The translations under genes were made by a program, and so were the position numbers. DNA of 64,000 nt. It comes from Hydrogenophaga sp. 2FB. GTDB lineage: Bacteria > Pseudomonadota > Gammaproteobacteria > Burkholderiales > Burkholderiaceae_C. The stretch lies in contig NZ_SCML01000001.1 of assembly GCF_005503365.1 (NCBI RefSeq), positions 62,001 through 126,000 on the forward strand, written 5' to 3'. This document shows, one piece after another, positions 30,201 to 37,860 of this stretch (its first letter is position 1; the number at the start of each line of letters is the position of its first letter). The notes under the pieces are model-generated. The model made no database searches and was not told the DNA's origin. It worked only from the letters and a program-made list of their open reading frames with translations.

Positions 30201-33200
30201 CGCGAGGGTGGACGTGGGCGATGCCTCGTTGCTGAGCGACGGCAACATCGAACTCTCCGCGCGCACCAACGCCACCGCACTGACCCGCGCCCATTCCAAG
30301 ACCTACGGCCTGGCCGGCGCCGCCGAGGGCACGACGCGCGCGACCATCACCGCCGACCAGTCGGTGCGCATCGGCGATGGCGCCTTCCTGGAAGCACAGG
30401 AAAACGTCCACCTCATGGCCGGCACCGACCGCACGCAGGCCAACAACCTCAACGCCGACGCCGAAACCCGGCTGTGGAACCGCACCGCCATTCCGATCGA
30501 GACGGACCCGAACGCGCATGGCCAGGTCGTGCAGCACAACGACGTCACCGTCGCGCAGAACGCCCAGGTGCGCGCGGTGCGCGACGTGCACCTCACGGCC
30601 ACCGAAGGCACGCACAGCGCGCGCGGCTACGGCGAAGGCACCGACCTGTACCGCGAGGTGCTCGCCGCCCTGGCCGAGTTCTTCGGCGCCGACAGCTCGG
30701 CGCTCAAGATCACCGGCGGCTCCACCTACGACAACGCCAACCTCGTCTCGCCCGCGGGCGGGCCGTCGTCACACGTGCAGGTCGCGGGCACGGTGCAGGC
30801 GGGCATCTGGAGCCAGCAGTGGATCAACATTGCTGCGGACGGCACCATCACGTCCTCTGAAGCACTGGAAGGCGTGGCGAAGAAGACCGATGGCCAGAAC
30901 GTCGCCCAGCTGCTGCAGCAGGAAATCGACGATCTGGAAGACGCTGCCGATCGCAAGCGCGAGCAGTACGACAACTTCAAGGGAGGCAGTGCCGCGGCGG
31001 CGGCGCTGGACAAACAAGCCGCCGCGCTCGCCGAACGCAACGCCGCACAACAGGCGCTGACCGACGCCACCGACACCCGCACCGACGTGCGCGGCTTCTC
31101 CGACACCGCGCGCAACGCCGGCACCTCTGCCAGCGCCGCGGCCGCAGCCGCGACCAACGCAGCGACCCTGGCCGCGGCGCAGGCCGCGACCAACACCGGG
31201 GAAACCGGCACCACCGCCGGCGTGCGCGTGGCCGCCGCGGCCACCGCCACGGTCACGGCCGCCAGCGCGGCCAACGCCACAGCCGCTGCCACCGCGGCCA
31301 CACAGGCCGAAGCCGTGGCCAATGACCTGACCCAGGCCGCCGCCGGAGCCACGGGAACAGCCAAGACCTACCTGCAGACCATGGTCACGAGCGCGACGGA
31401 CGCCGCCACCAAGGCCCGCGCCGTGGCCACTGCGCTCGCGGCCGAAGCCGCCCTGCCCGGCAATGCCTCCGCCGGCGACCGGGCCACGGCCGCCACCAAC
31501 GTCGCCAATGCGCGCACGGCGGCCAACACCTCGGCCAAGAGCGCGGCCATCGTCGCCGCCATCGACGCCGACACCACCGCCACCCAGGCCGTCACCCGAA
31601 ACACCACCTGGCTGGCCACCGCCAACACCCAGCTCACGCAGGCCAATGCCGACGTGGTGGCCGCGCAGAACGCCGGCAGCAGCTCCGACGCGGCGCTGGG
31701 CATGTACGCCGACGCACAGTTCCTCTCCAGCCAGCTGACGCAGATGCAGGGCGCCACCAACGTCGACTTCATCGACATCGGCGCGGCCGGCGACATCATC
31801 ACCGCGCGCACCGGCAACGTGCGCGTCAGCGGCAAGGCGCTCACCGGCAACGGCGCGCTCTCGGCCCCTGGCGACGCGAAGATCGAGATCCAGAACGCGT
31901 CCAGCCGCTTCCTGCGCGTCAATGCCGACCTGCTCATCCCCGACGAAGGCGGTGGCCAGGTCACGTTCAACGGCATGCGCGTCTCCAGCGCCGCGGACAT
32001 CAACCAGCGCAACGCCATGGGCCAGAGCGCCGGCCTGAGCGTGACCGACGCCCTGAACTCGGCCAAGCCCTTGATCCTGGTGGAGAACACGAACACCGCC
32101 AACAGCGGCAACGCCGGTGGCCCCGCGCAGCTCTGGCTCTACGGCAATGTCACCAACCTCGGGGGCGTTGCCAAGGCCACCAGCCACGGCACCATGCGCG
32201 TGGCCGGCAACATCAGCGCCGAGACCGTGAGCCTGGCCACGGGCGGCGACTTCATCAAGACCTGGACCCCGGGCTACACACACCAGGGCGGTGACCCGAT
32301 CGCGCGCCTGGGCGCCCTGCCCGGCCAGAAAGAAGCCATCAAGGCCGACTATTCGCAAAACGGCCTGCCCGACTGCGACGACGTGGCCTGCGGTTCGACC
32401 ATCGCCGGCAACAACGTCTACATCAGCGCCGAAAAGCTCAACATCAATGGTCTGATCCAGGCCGGCCTGCCCGAGCGCGGCATCGCCATCACCGACGCGC
32501 TGCTGTCGACCGCCAACGTCACCAACCCGGCGCTCACCAACACCCAGGCCATCAGCGCGGCGCGCGCGGCCTGGCAGGCCAACCCGAGCACCGCGCAGCG
32601 CTACATCGACCTCACCAACCCCACCGCCGATGGCATCGCCGACAGCGGCGCGATCAAGCTGCGCTACGACGCGCAGTTCGACCGCCTGGAGCTGGCCGAC
32701 GTGCGCATGGGTGGCGGGCACATGGAGCTGTTTGGCGACATCTTCTCCACCGGCAACGGCGAACTGCGCGTGATGGACGGCTACGGCCGCATCAACATCA
32801 CCAACACCACCACGTACGACCTGGCCGTGGGCCGCCTGGACACCGGCCCCGGCGTGGAAGGCATGATCCGCATCACCGACACCGCGCGCGACGCCAGCGG
32901 CAACTACCGCGGCTCGGGCAACGCGCCGCTGGTGACCGAAATCACGCGCGTCAACGGCGTGGCCACCACCCGCACCAACACCGGTGCGGGCGGTGCGATG
33001 CAGGTGGTGGACACCGCCACCACCAACAGCGGCCGCGAGACCGACTACAACCCCATGGCGAACCGGCGCTTCAACTGGATCAACGCCGAGACCACGAAAT
33101 GGGAGCGCACCGAAACCTACAAGAGCAAGACCACCTGGGGTGCCGACTGGCTCGGGCGCGACCCCGGCGGCCAGCCTGACAGCGTCAGCTCCAGCAGCAC

Positions 33201-36153
33201 CTACGTGGGCCGCGTCTCGGGCGACTGGCTCTCCATCGTGGCCACCCAGGGCGCCGACTACCAGCTGGACTACAACAACAGCAACAGCGCCGAGGTCAAG
33301 ACCGACCTGCCTACCACCAGCTACAAGACCGACTGCTTCTGGGGCGTCTGCCACAGCCGCATGTACGTCTCGCAAGAGAAGTACAGCTGGACGCAGTCCG
33401 AGAGTTACCAGCACAGCCTCAACGCCTCGCAGTCGGTGGCGGTGAAGTTCACCGGCTACGACACCTCCGAGGTCAAGGTCGACACGACGGGCCAACTGGT
33501 GTTCTCGGGCCTGGTGCGCAGCGCGGCGGGCGACATCACCGTCAATGCGGGCAAAGGCATGAGCAGCGCCAACGCCGACGCGCGCCTGTTGGGCGAGCAG
33601 ATCAACCTCACCGCGTCCGCCGGCGCCATCGGCACGGAAGCCGCGCCCGTGCGCGTCGAACTCGTCAACGGGGGCGCGCTCACGGCCAGCGGGCGCGACG
33701 GCGTGTCGGTGGCGACCACGCGCGGCGACCTGCTGATCAACAGCGTGACCGCCACGCAGGGCGACGTGCACCTCAGCGCCGACGGCCACATTCGCACGCA
33801 GGCCGCCGGCACGGCGGTGACGGGCGAGAACGTCTCGCTGGTCTCGCTCAACGGCGGCATCCACGGCCTCATGGACAACCTCGCGCTGCAGGTCGAAACC
33901 CTGGGCAACGACAGCACGCTCTCGGCCCGCGCCGCTGGCGACATCCGCCTGCAGGAAGCCACGGGCGACATGCGCGTGAAACAGATCGCCTCCGTGGCGG
34001 GTGACGTGTTCCTCACCACGCCGGGCCGCCTGCTCGACGCCAACACGGTGGAACAGGTGGACGAGAAGACGCGCACCGAACTGCTGTCCCTGTGGGCCGA
34101 CATGGGCCTCACCGGCCAGGAAGCCGACGACGCACTGGACCGCAGCCTGAAGTCCCAGAAGGCCCTGTTGCAGCAGCAGTACGAAAACTACTACCGCATG
34201 CGCAACCTCAAGCGCCAGGACAATGGCGGCTTCACCGCCGACGCCTACAACCCGAACTTCCAGTTCCACCTCACACCGGTGCAGGCGGCCTCGCTGCAGA
34301 GCGTCAACCCCGGCTGGGGCGCGGCCGAGCTGGCGAACTACGAAGCGCAGCAAACCACCGCGTACCACGCGGCACATGCCCGCTTTGGCGACGGCGCTTA
34401 CGTGGCGAACTACCAGCCCACCTTGAGCGCCACGGAAACCGCCGCACTCTCCGAAGGCTGGAAGTGGAAGGACTCGGAACTGGCCAACGGCCTGGCATCG
34501 GGCCTGTTCCGCCCCACGTCGGACACCGACATCCGCCTCGAAGAAGCCAACGTCGTCGGCCGCAACGTGACGTTGAGCGCGCAGAACGGCATCGGCCTGC
34601 AGCACGCCGCGCCCGCGGTGATCACGCTGGACGCCAACGGGCTGTTGAGCGACGAGCACAAGCTCATCCTCATGACGGCCGAGCGCAGCGACATCACGGT
34701 CGACGGCAACGGCCAGATCCGCGTGAAGCAGTTCGAAGACCTGGACGTGACCGCCACCGGCACGCTCAACGCCAGCACCACGACCGGCAGCGCCCTGCTC
34801 GGCTCCGAGGCCGATCTCACCATCGGCCAGGTCAGTGCGGTCGACGAAGTGCGCATCAAGACCGGCGCCAGCCTGTTGGGCGCGCCCGGCCAGACGCACG
34901 TGGTGGCCAACAGCGCCGTGCTCGAGGCCGGCCAAGGCCAGGTCGGCAGCGCGCTCACCGCGTTCACGGTGGACCTCGGCGCCACCGGCACGCTGACGGC
35001 GCGCGCGAACACCGACCTGTTCGTGCGCGAACTGCAGGGCGACATGGTCGTCAACACCGTGTTCGCCAAAGGCAACGCCACGCTGGAGGCACAAGGCAGC
35101 ATCGTCGAAGCCCGCCCGGACAACCTGCTCGACGTGCGCGCCACCAGCGTCACGCTCAACGCGGGCGACACCGTGGGCAAGCCCGGCGGGCAGAACGCGA
35201 TCGACGTACAGGTGCGCAACCCCGGCGTGCTCAGCGCCAGCGCGCCCAACGGCATCTACCTCAACACCATCGGCGGCTCCGGCACGCTGGGCAACATCAC
35301 CACCCAGGGCCAGTTCAACCTGAGCTCGGGCGACGGCAGCATCACGCTGGGCGGCACGGTGCAGGCCGGCGCGGGCGTGGAGCTCACCGCTGTCGACGAC
35401 ATCCACTTCGCGGGCGGCAACATCCGCACCAATGGCGACGCCGCCCTGCGCGCTGGCACCGATGGCACAGGCAACATCACCCGCACGGGTGGCGCCGGCC
35501 CCGATGTGCGCGCCCTGGGCTCCGTGTTGGCCAGCGCGCCCGATGCGCTCGGCGGCCCCGACCCGCTGCGCGTGGTCTCGGGCGGCCCGCTCACGCTGCA
35601 GGGCCGTTTGATCGATGTGGCGATGAGCCCCGTGGTCCCGGGCGCTGGCGCGGTGGTGCATGTCACCGGCATTGGCGGCGGCGTGGCACAAGACGTCAAA
35701 CTGGACGTGCGCGGCGCGGGCGACCTGCAACTGCCCACCTTCGTGGTCGGCAACGCGCTGGTGACCACCGACGCCCCCACGGTGGGCGTTCCCGCCGGCC
35801 ACGTGGGCGATGCGGCCACCTTCGTCACGCCGTTCTTCACCGCCCGCATCGACCACCAGGACCGCCCACCCGCGCCCGACGGCACCACGGTTCGCGGCTT
35901 CACGCTCAACGGCGACTTCTCCCTCAGCCTCACGCCCACCCAGGCCACGGTCGGCAGCTACGTCATCACCCACGACCTGCGCCGCCATGTCGCCGGTTCA
36001 CCCGCCGGCAGCGCCGAACGCACCATCGGCGAGAGCCTGTTGAGCACCAACGCCAAGCCCGAGGACGAAGAACTCGCCACTGGCAGCGGCGGTGGAGAGA
36101 ATGGCCGCGACCTCGTCAACATCAACCTCGACGGACTGGACCAAGACCTGTGA
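21241..36153 (+). CDS. Giant LktA/FhaB-type filamentous adhesin, TpsA of a two-partner secretion system
   Basis: A 4970-residue secreted exoprotein. It opens with an extended signal region of about 42 residues ending in GGGTALAQ. A TPS (haemagglutination-activity) domain follows to about residue 230, with NLYLPGQTHNLLNLVYGERS and the FxxPxG block YFFNPYGVIVGAQG that marks LktA-family adhesins. Long beta-helical repeats fill about residues 750-2880. An Ala-rich helical insert sits at about 3207-3507, then further beta-helix and a short acidic C-terminus. I noticed only four Cys in the mature chain, as two C-x4-C pairs (3712/3717 and 4032/4037). The start at 21241 gives a normal signal; the open frame continues 89 codons upstream with no signal character. 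The frame is unbroken for 14.9 kb. Likely role: adhesion, aggregation or contact with other cells. Confidence 0.9.
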   Translation: MTQSAMGYLRRQYLCVLRRCALRNAMMTLGACMVGGGTALAQIVPDGRTQTQVSTNGSVTDISTQTVRGANAYNSFSSFGVNAGQTVNLYLPGQTHNLLNLVYGERSYINGLLNSFQNGQLGGNVYFFNPYGVIVGAQGVINTGSLTLSTPTAAFMNQLISPLGVIDGDATAQALAGRIPLSPTGLVQIQGRIHAADAATIAAGSIQIGSGAQILAGGQAQVAFKSLVNIDQLPMAASVRMDGGVVRLLAAGDIAVAGQVSADGSGANAHGGRVEVMADQKATLQSGAVVSANAGSSGDGGFVEFSAKQEVELAGGSLQASATQGVAGSVLIDPANITISADLLRSGANASGGGVTWNAGSLTLQADDNVTVADGVVISTRQVAGGTRNDHINGNSVGDSGNLTIKASHIALGDGSMLLAQGGNGHAGGDVSLIAQDINAIGADRSASASITATNATIKGANVTLKANADTSAIVTLLEQAPNTTLADAQTYINSEADDLSDGPGGEFLAVKTDAIATTTLRGVRIDASGDVTISASAGARAGFEKDARATVTIDDHQPTAGPVVASHISGRNVSIQATTDTSMTFNVLGTALKLADQSWLPSEDSGEVQLLNDQLFDFSSVPLVSLSESHAAVTIGGGSKVEATQDLDVQASSTAAAKPTFASPLLFSAAWGESNASARLTVDGNSLLRAGDAATLGASTEVELNVSATVNSTNKPIDAVFARGLSTIDTAVNIGASTTTEAGSLAVKAETKADITVLADAKNTGGSGLGIGIAVNESTSTTTATLGGTVTTNTGDVSVSAITDVEQNNTSANAATLGNPSSLSARMTNFKAGIQRNVTSSILSATGKLSGVNADKLSSFMFPGIKEGKFNASGAVAWADSSNTANASIAANASVRSAGALTVEASVTEAPNASATAQSTSTGTAIGGSAVIANFGNHANAWIGANAQVDAQGAMRVDAKTLIPYPWQINWNSPAAILNHLQGNLLDLVLTGYTINSAKGKDGLGIAAGVSLLGFDNSANAWIAEGAQVNQRANTTATPALDLSQQSVDVSARNEVNLVTAAGIASKKFLGTTGGKGAIGGVASILDIGGQATASIHDGANVRAAQTVDVSAESQHHLVSVTEAGGSSDSITIEGAVSIITMNTDTVAAIDDKARVVAGGNVTVEAESDLRTIAIAGGVAVTKGPVGIGMSVSLNSIDNTVMALIGNRDTVNDTAPATGTIATGGDLLVQATAGTEIGSYSVAGAIATNSKAQTDAPSGSGDTNSGGGSAAGGGAGSGKFGIAMSGDASVNEITANTTAELRDGVRVTQADDVTVQAQNTLAIEALSGAVTISTQGNGNGIAGSFAMNTLTGTTAARLQDASVDMGGNLAVQAEVDGSIRTLSASLAGAKGKLGVAGSVSINEIANTTEALLANTTINGAGNVLLSSGDSSAIQSIAGAIAFGGKAGVGLSFAWNKINNTTSALVDTSDIDASGTVTVQAEADNAIDSISASIGASKGPMAGAGAVSINEIGNTTSATVQGKKTTGIDAMGAIAVKASDNSDIFAVTGGVGATSGQAGVGASVAWSEVANTVAAKATQGARLDSQSGAVQIQATSNTGVQAVAVAGAAADKVAVAGSFSAVQTHNVTLAEVSGGSVVDAAGAVTVSAADTASIESLAGSVAVSANAALGLAAAYNVIDNDTDAKVVQSTVGGSSVAIQASTDADIASAAVGGGGAAKVAATGSLAINTISNQTSATTNGANLTATGLASVAASDSSTVGSITGAAAVGGNGAVGASGSYNHINGEVLAEISGGSVNAANVAVDAQRRGDLEVWAISGSGAGTAGFAGSIAINDVGGSNTARIHGGAVVQASGNALVTAQSDDEVKSRAGAVGLGGSVGGAGAIAINDMHAATTAQVSGSGTRVTALGNGAAAQVDNGLLAGNGSLDTRQQQDALRGVAVVASSTAELENIAVSAAGGGSAAVAATVSVALMGGSTTAQLSDGAQLNASLGNAAQQARVAAFHHDAIVSGTGGGAVGGNAGVGGAVDTITVSHTTTARVQDADAQARQALAVQARATTDITQAAVAVGGGVYAGLAGTGALVLLNGSTQALVNNANLASQGSLSVKAEADTVVDIVAGALAVSGAVGVGVTAAVTVAEQNTTARVDGNSTLNANGSTEINAQSAFEQTNHAYTAAAAGGAGVAGTVSVLVAKSSTTAELGGTASINADSGYTGAAQDVAITAYDSTAVNNRLGSLGVGGVGVGAVADVILVNTSASARVGNGTRIDADRDITLSAISERDIESLTTAAAGGYTAGIAGAVSVISVGARPDGDARDNTSSSVDKAGQMVSGSATGDQLAADNSGASASAQRANSARSGVALNSDFNATPTATSAAATVASGATLAAGNNVSVQAINQTTTNATAVGAAISGGLSLGGGVAIAMVDDRTQATLAGNTTAGGNVIVQAADAQTGASTLRTYAGGAGLAGLAASFAWHDKSSTAQAQLGGTVIASGTVTVSALLDHELNAIGGAGAAGVLGIGAAIANVEQGSTARADLLDNASVSATSLTVNSSAQTESTADVVAAAGGIVAGAVGAKSDVSDNSQAQSRIGDNAFIRTGSGTVLVRADVNPMARAESLGVAVSAGLSIGASLADAQVNTVARASTGNDVDIVAGSMEVRARTQRSGDTAASKATAAAGGLLLGASATEATARVMSTTDAALGDRNDITTGGDLGVQALSSTSAKADATGINIGLLAAGSNTAHASTNTQTLVSVGDAAVLVAGTLNLQAQGSDTLRASTVAGAGGLGVLLASKAETDALARTAVRLGTATGAGGTVVADRVDIDAVQHVDFDATADSTSAAAVGASGARAINDVDSQALVNIGPNLTISAQDLFSARAGNDIHKSSANATGYNVDSGSGGVLNAAAAVSESRIRTDAQVNLATNTLIGVNNAAVNAVLNPSGQLVNVPVNGLLELAAWNDVAAYDRVRLDSGGAIAIARAESTIDNVNTARVDVGDASLLSDGNIELSARTNATALTRAHSKTYGLAGAAEGTTRATITADQSVRIGDGAFLEAQENVHLMAGTDRTQANNLNADAETRLWNRTAIPIETDPNAHGQVVQHNDVTVAQNAQVRAVRDVHLTATEGTHSARGYGEGTDLYREVLAALAEFFGADSSALKITGGSTYDNANLVSPAGGPSSHVQVAGTVQAGIWSQQWINIAADGTITSSEALEGVAKKTDGQNVAQLLQQEIDDLEDAADRKREQYDNFKGGSAAAAALDKQAAALAERNAAQQALTDATDTRTDVRGFSDTARNAGTSASAAAAAATNAATLAAAQAATNTGETGTTAGVRVAAAATATVTAASAANATAAATAATQAEAVANDLTQAAAGATGTAKTYLQTMVTSATDAATKARAVATALAAEAALPGNASAGDRATAATNVANARTAANTSAKSAAIVAAIDADTTATQAVTRNTTWLATANTQLTQANADVVAAQNAGSSSDAALGMYADAQFLSSQLTQMQGATNVDFIDIGAAGDIITARTGNVRVSGKALTGNGALSAPGDAKIEIQNASSRFLRVNADLLIPDEGGGQVTFNGMRVSSAADINQRNAMGQSAGLSVTDALNSAKPLILVENTNTANSGNAGGPAQLWLYGNVTNLGGVAKATSHGTMRVAGNISAETVSLATGGDFIKTWTPGYTHQGGDPIARLGALPGQKEAIKADYSQNGLPDCDDVACGSTIAGNNVYISAEKLNINGLIQAGLPERGIAITDALLSTANVTNPALTNTQAISAARAAWQANPSTAQRYIDLTNPTADGIADSGAIKLRYDAQFDRLELADVRMGGGHMELFGDIFSTGNGELRVMDGYGRINITNTTTYDLAVGRLDTGPGVEGMIRITDTARDASGNYRGSGNAPLVTEITRVNGVATTRTNTGAGGAMQVVDTATTNSGRETDYNPMANRRFNWINAETTKWERTETYKSKTTWGADWLGRDPGGQPDSVSSSSTYVGRVSGDWLSIVATQGADYQLDYNNSNSAEVKTDLPTTSYKTDCFWGVCHSRMYVSQEKYSWTQSESYQHSLNASQSVAVKFTGYDTSEVKVDTTGQLVFSGLVRSAAGDITVNAGKGMSSANADARLLGEQINLTASAGAIGTEAAPVRVELVNGGALTASGRDGVSVATTRGDLLINSVTATQGDVHLSADGHIRTQAAGTAVTGENVSLVSLNGGIHGLMDNLALQVETLGNDSTLSARAAGDIRLQEATGDMRVKQIASVAGDVFLTTPGRLLDANTVEQVDEKTRTELLSLWADMGLTGQEADDALDRSLKSQKALLQQQYENYYRMRNLKRQDNGGFTADAYNPNFQFHLTPVQAASLQSVNPGWGAAELANYEAQQTTAYHAAHARFGDGAYVANYQPTLSATETAALSEGWKWKDSELANGLASGLFRPTSDTDIRLEEANVVGRNVTLSAQNGIGLQHAAPAVITLDANGLLSDEHKLILMTAERSDITVDGNGQIRVKQFEDLDVTATGTLNASTTTGSALLGSEADLTIGQVSAVDEVRIKTGASLLGAPGQTHVVANSAVLEAGQGQVGSALTAFTVDLGATGTLTARANTDLFVRELQGDMVVNTVFAKGNATLEAQGSIVEARPDNLLDVRATSVTLNAGDTVGKPGGQNAIDVQVRNPGVLSASAPNGIYLNTIGGSGTLGNITTQGQFNLSSGDGSITLGGTVQAGAGVELTAVDDIHFAGGNIRTNGDAALRAGTDGTGNITRTGGAGPDVRALGSVLASAPDALGGPDPLRVVSGGPLTLQGRLIDVAMSPVVPGAGAVVHVTGIGGGVAQDVKLDVRGAGDLQLPTFVVGNALVTTDAPTVGVPAGHVGDAATFVTPFFTARIDHQDRPPAPDGTTVRGFTLNGDFSLSLTPTQATVGSYVITHDLRRHVAGSPAGSAERTIGESLLSTNAKPEDEELATGSGGGENGRDLVNINLDGLDQDL
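24568..29880 (+). repeat. Protein-level tandem repeats within the adhesin
   Basis: Degenerate tandem units of about 50-57 residues recur through this part of the adhesin. Each unit ends with a segment such as GSVSINEIANTTEALL or GAVSINEIGNTTSATV, followed by a turn and a strand of the type VTVQAEADN. This is the LktA-type beta-helix repeat pattern. The DNA is only loosely repetitive because the units have diverged. It was delimited by eye, so the ends are approximate. Confidence 0.6.
30859..31761 (+). other. Ala/Thr-rich helical insert inside the adhesin beta-helix
   Basis: Residues about 3207-3507 break the beta-repeat pattern. The insert begins with a charged coiled-coil-like stretch (QEIDDLEDAADRKREQYDNF) and then runs for more than 200 residues with very high Ala, Thr and Asn content and few Gly or aromatic residues. 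Beta-helix resumes at VDFIDIGAAGDIITART. It is annotated separately because it is likely a structurally distinct stalk or hinge. Confidence 0.55.
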
Positions 36154-37817
36154 CCCGAACGACACCGCTTGCCCGTTGCTGCGCGCTGGCCATCCTGCTG
36201 GCCAGTTCCACCGTTCACGCGCAGGACGCTGCGGGCGAGATCGGCGCCATCCAACGGCTGGAGCGCGAACAACTCGAACGCCTGCGCCAGGAGCAGCGCC
36301 TGCGACAGCGCCCGGTCACGCCGGGCATCGTGCTGCCGCCCACGCCCGCGCCCAGCGCGGCCTCGCAGGAGCGCAACATCGCCGTGAAACGCTTCGAGGT
36401 GGACCGCTCGGAGATCCTGAGCGAGGCCGAGATCCGCGCCACGCTCGCGCCGTACGAGAACCGCACCGTCAGCCTCGAAGACCTGTTCGGCGCCGTGGCC
36501 GCACTCAACCAGCTCTACGACCAGAAGCAGATGCCCACCGCCCGTGCCGTGCTGCCACCGCAAGACGTGCGCGACGGCGTGGTGCGCATCCGCCTGGTGG
36601 AAGCCCGTGTGGGCGAGGTCAAGGTCGAGTCGGCCAACCAGGTCTCGTCTGCCTTCGTGCGCGACCGTGTGCGCGTGCAGGAAGGCCGGTTGCTGTCCGT
36701 GCCCGAACTCGAATCCGACCTGGTCCGCTTCAACCGCCTGCACCAGGCCCAGTTGCGCGCCAACGTGCGCGCTGGCCAGGCTCCTGGCACCACCGATGTC
36801 GCACTCGAATCGGTGGAACCCAAGCCCTACCGCTTCTCCGTGTTCACCGACAACGCCGGGCGCACCACCGTGGGCCATCTGCGGCTGGGCGTGCTCGCGC
36901 AGTGGAACGGGCTGGCCAGCCGCGACGACAGCCTGTCACTCTCGGCCGTGCGTGCCAAAGGCAGCGAGAGCCAGTACATCGGCTACTCCACCCCCCTCAC
37001 GCGCGACGACCTGCGGCTGGAGGCCAGCTACAGCGAAGACGACATCAAGGTCATCCGCGGCCCGTTCGTGCCGCTGGACATCGGCGGCGAATCCAGCAGC
37101 CTCACCGTGGGCCTGAGCCAACCCTTCGTGGTCGACGCGCGGCGCCTCTGGCGCGCGTATGCGCGGTTCGCGGACCGCCACAGCAAAAGCACGTTTGGCG
37201 GCTTCACGCAACAAGACACCCACCTCACGGTGCTGACCCTCGGCACCTCGGGCGACTACCAGGGCGATGGTTCGGTCTGGACGCTGGACCTCAACCTGAA
37301 CCTGGGCGAGAAATCCCTGGGCAGCGACCGCAACTTCGTCGCGCTGCGCGCCAACACCGCCTGGCTGGCGTCGCTCACACCCAAGACGCAACTGCTGCTG
37401 CGCTTCGGCCTGCAATACAGCCCGACCGATCTGCTGCCCTCATCCGAGCAATACCAGCTGGGTGGCAGCGTCAGCGTGCGCGGGTATTCCGAAGGTTTGC
37501 TCACCGGCAACAGCGGTTACCTCGCCAGCGCGGAGTTGCGCCAACAGCTGCTGCAACTGGGTACGGGCGGTTTCACGCCAGCGCTCACCGGCTTCGCCTT
37601 CCTCGACCACGGCGGCGCCTTCCCCTACCGCCCGAGCCCACTGAAAGACGTGGTCAAGAACGACTTTCTCAGCAGCGCGGGCATCGGCCTGCAAGCCGAC
37701 TGGAGCCAGCGTGTGCAAGCCCGCATGACCCTGGGCTGGCCGCTGCGCGACAACCCGGGTGAAGTCAACCTGCGCCGGCCGCGGCTGCACGCCTCATTGA
37801 CGTACAGCTGGCCTTGA
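36150..37817 (+). CDS. TpsB-family outer-membrane transporter (ShlB/FhaC/HecB type)
   Basis: The Omp85-superfamily pore that secretes the adhesin, 555 residues. A signal peptide ends near STVHAQ. A periplasmic helix region with many Glu, Arg and Gln (about 25-60) precedes two POTRA domains (about 75-225), and a 16-strand barrel follows. The hallmark VRGY tetrad of the L6 loop is present in SVSVRGYSEG, and FLDHGGAF matches the conserved F-D-x-G barrel motif. The GTG start at 36150 overlaps the tpsA stop as GTGA, so translation is coupled, as expected for a dedicated pair. The chain ends in an aromatic-containing strand (LTYSWP). Confidence 0.92.
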   Translation: MTRTTPLARCCALAILLASSTVHAQDAAGEIGAIQRLEREQLERLRQEQRLRQRPVTPGIVLPPTPAPSAASQERNIAVKRFEVDRSEILSEAEIRATLAPYENRTVSLEDLFGAVAALNQLYDQKQMPTARAVLPPQDVRDGVVRIRLVEARVGEVKVESANQVSSAFVRDRVRVQEGRLLSVPELESDLVRFNRLHQAQLRANVRAGQAPGTTDVALESVEPKPYRFSVFTDNAGRTTVGHLRLGVLAQWNGLASRDDSLSLSAVRAKGSESQYIGYSTPLTRDDLRLEASYSEDDIKVIRGPFVPLDIGGESSSLTVGLSQPFVVDARRLWRAYARFADRHSKSTFGGFTQQDTHLTVLTLGTSGDYQGDGSVWTLDLNLNLGEKSLGSDRNFVALRANTAWLASLTPKTQLLLRFGLQYSPTDLLPSSEQYQLGGSVSVRGYSEGLLTGNSGYLASAELRQQLLQLGTGGFTPALTGFAFLDHGGAFPYRPSPLKDVVKNDFLSSAGIGLQADWSQRVQARMTLGWPLRDNPGEVNLRRPRLHASLTYSWP

Positions 37818-37860
37818 AGCGCCCCTTCAACGTCTTTCGGCCAGCCCGGCCGTGCCCTGT

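Noticed and set aside
21076-30615. A 3179-codon open frame antisense to the adhesin, and another of 1739 codons at 30769-35988
   Set aside because: Both lie opposite the adhesin's codon-biased sequence. Their translations are low-complexity His/Arg/Gly/Ala/Val strings with no domain, signal or ribosome site. They arise because GC-rich codon bias on one strand removes stops on the other.
34092-36149. Upstream extension that would make TpsB a 1241-residue protein
   Set aside because: The added 686 residues are an Arg/Pro/Gln-rich shadow of the adhesin's 3' end. A proper signal peptide begins only at the GTG at 36150, which overlaps the adhesin stop.
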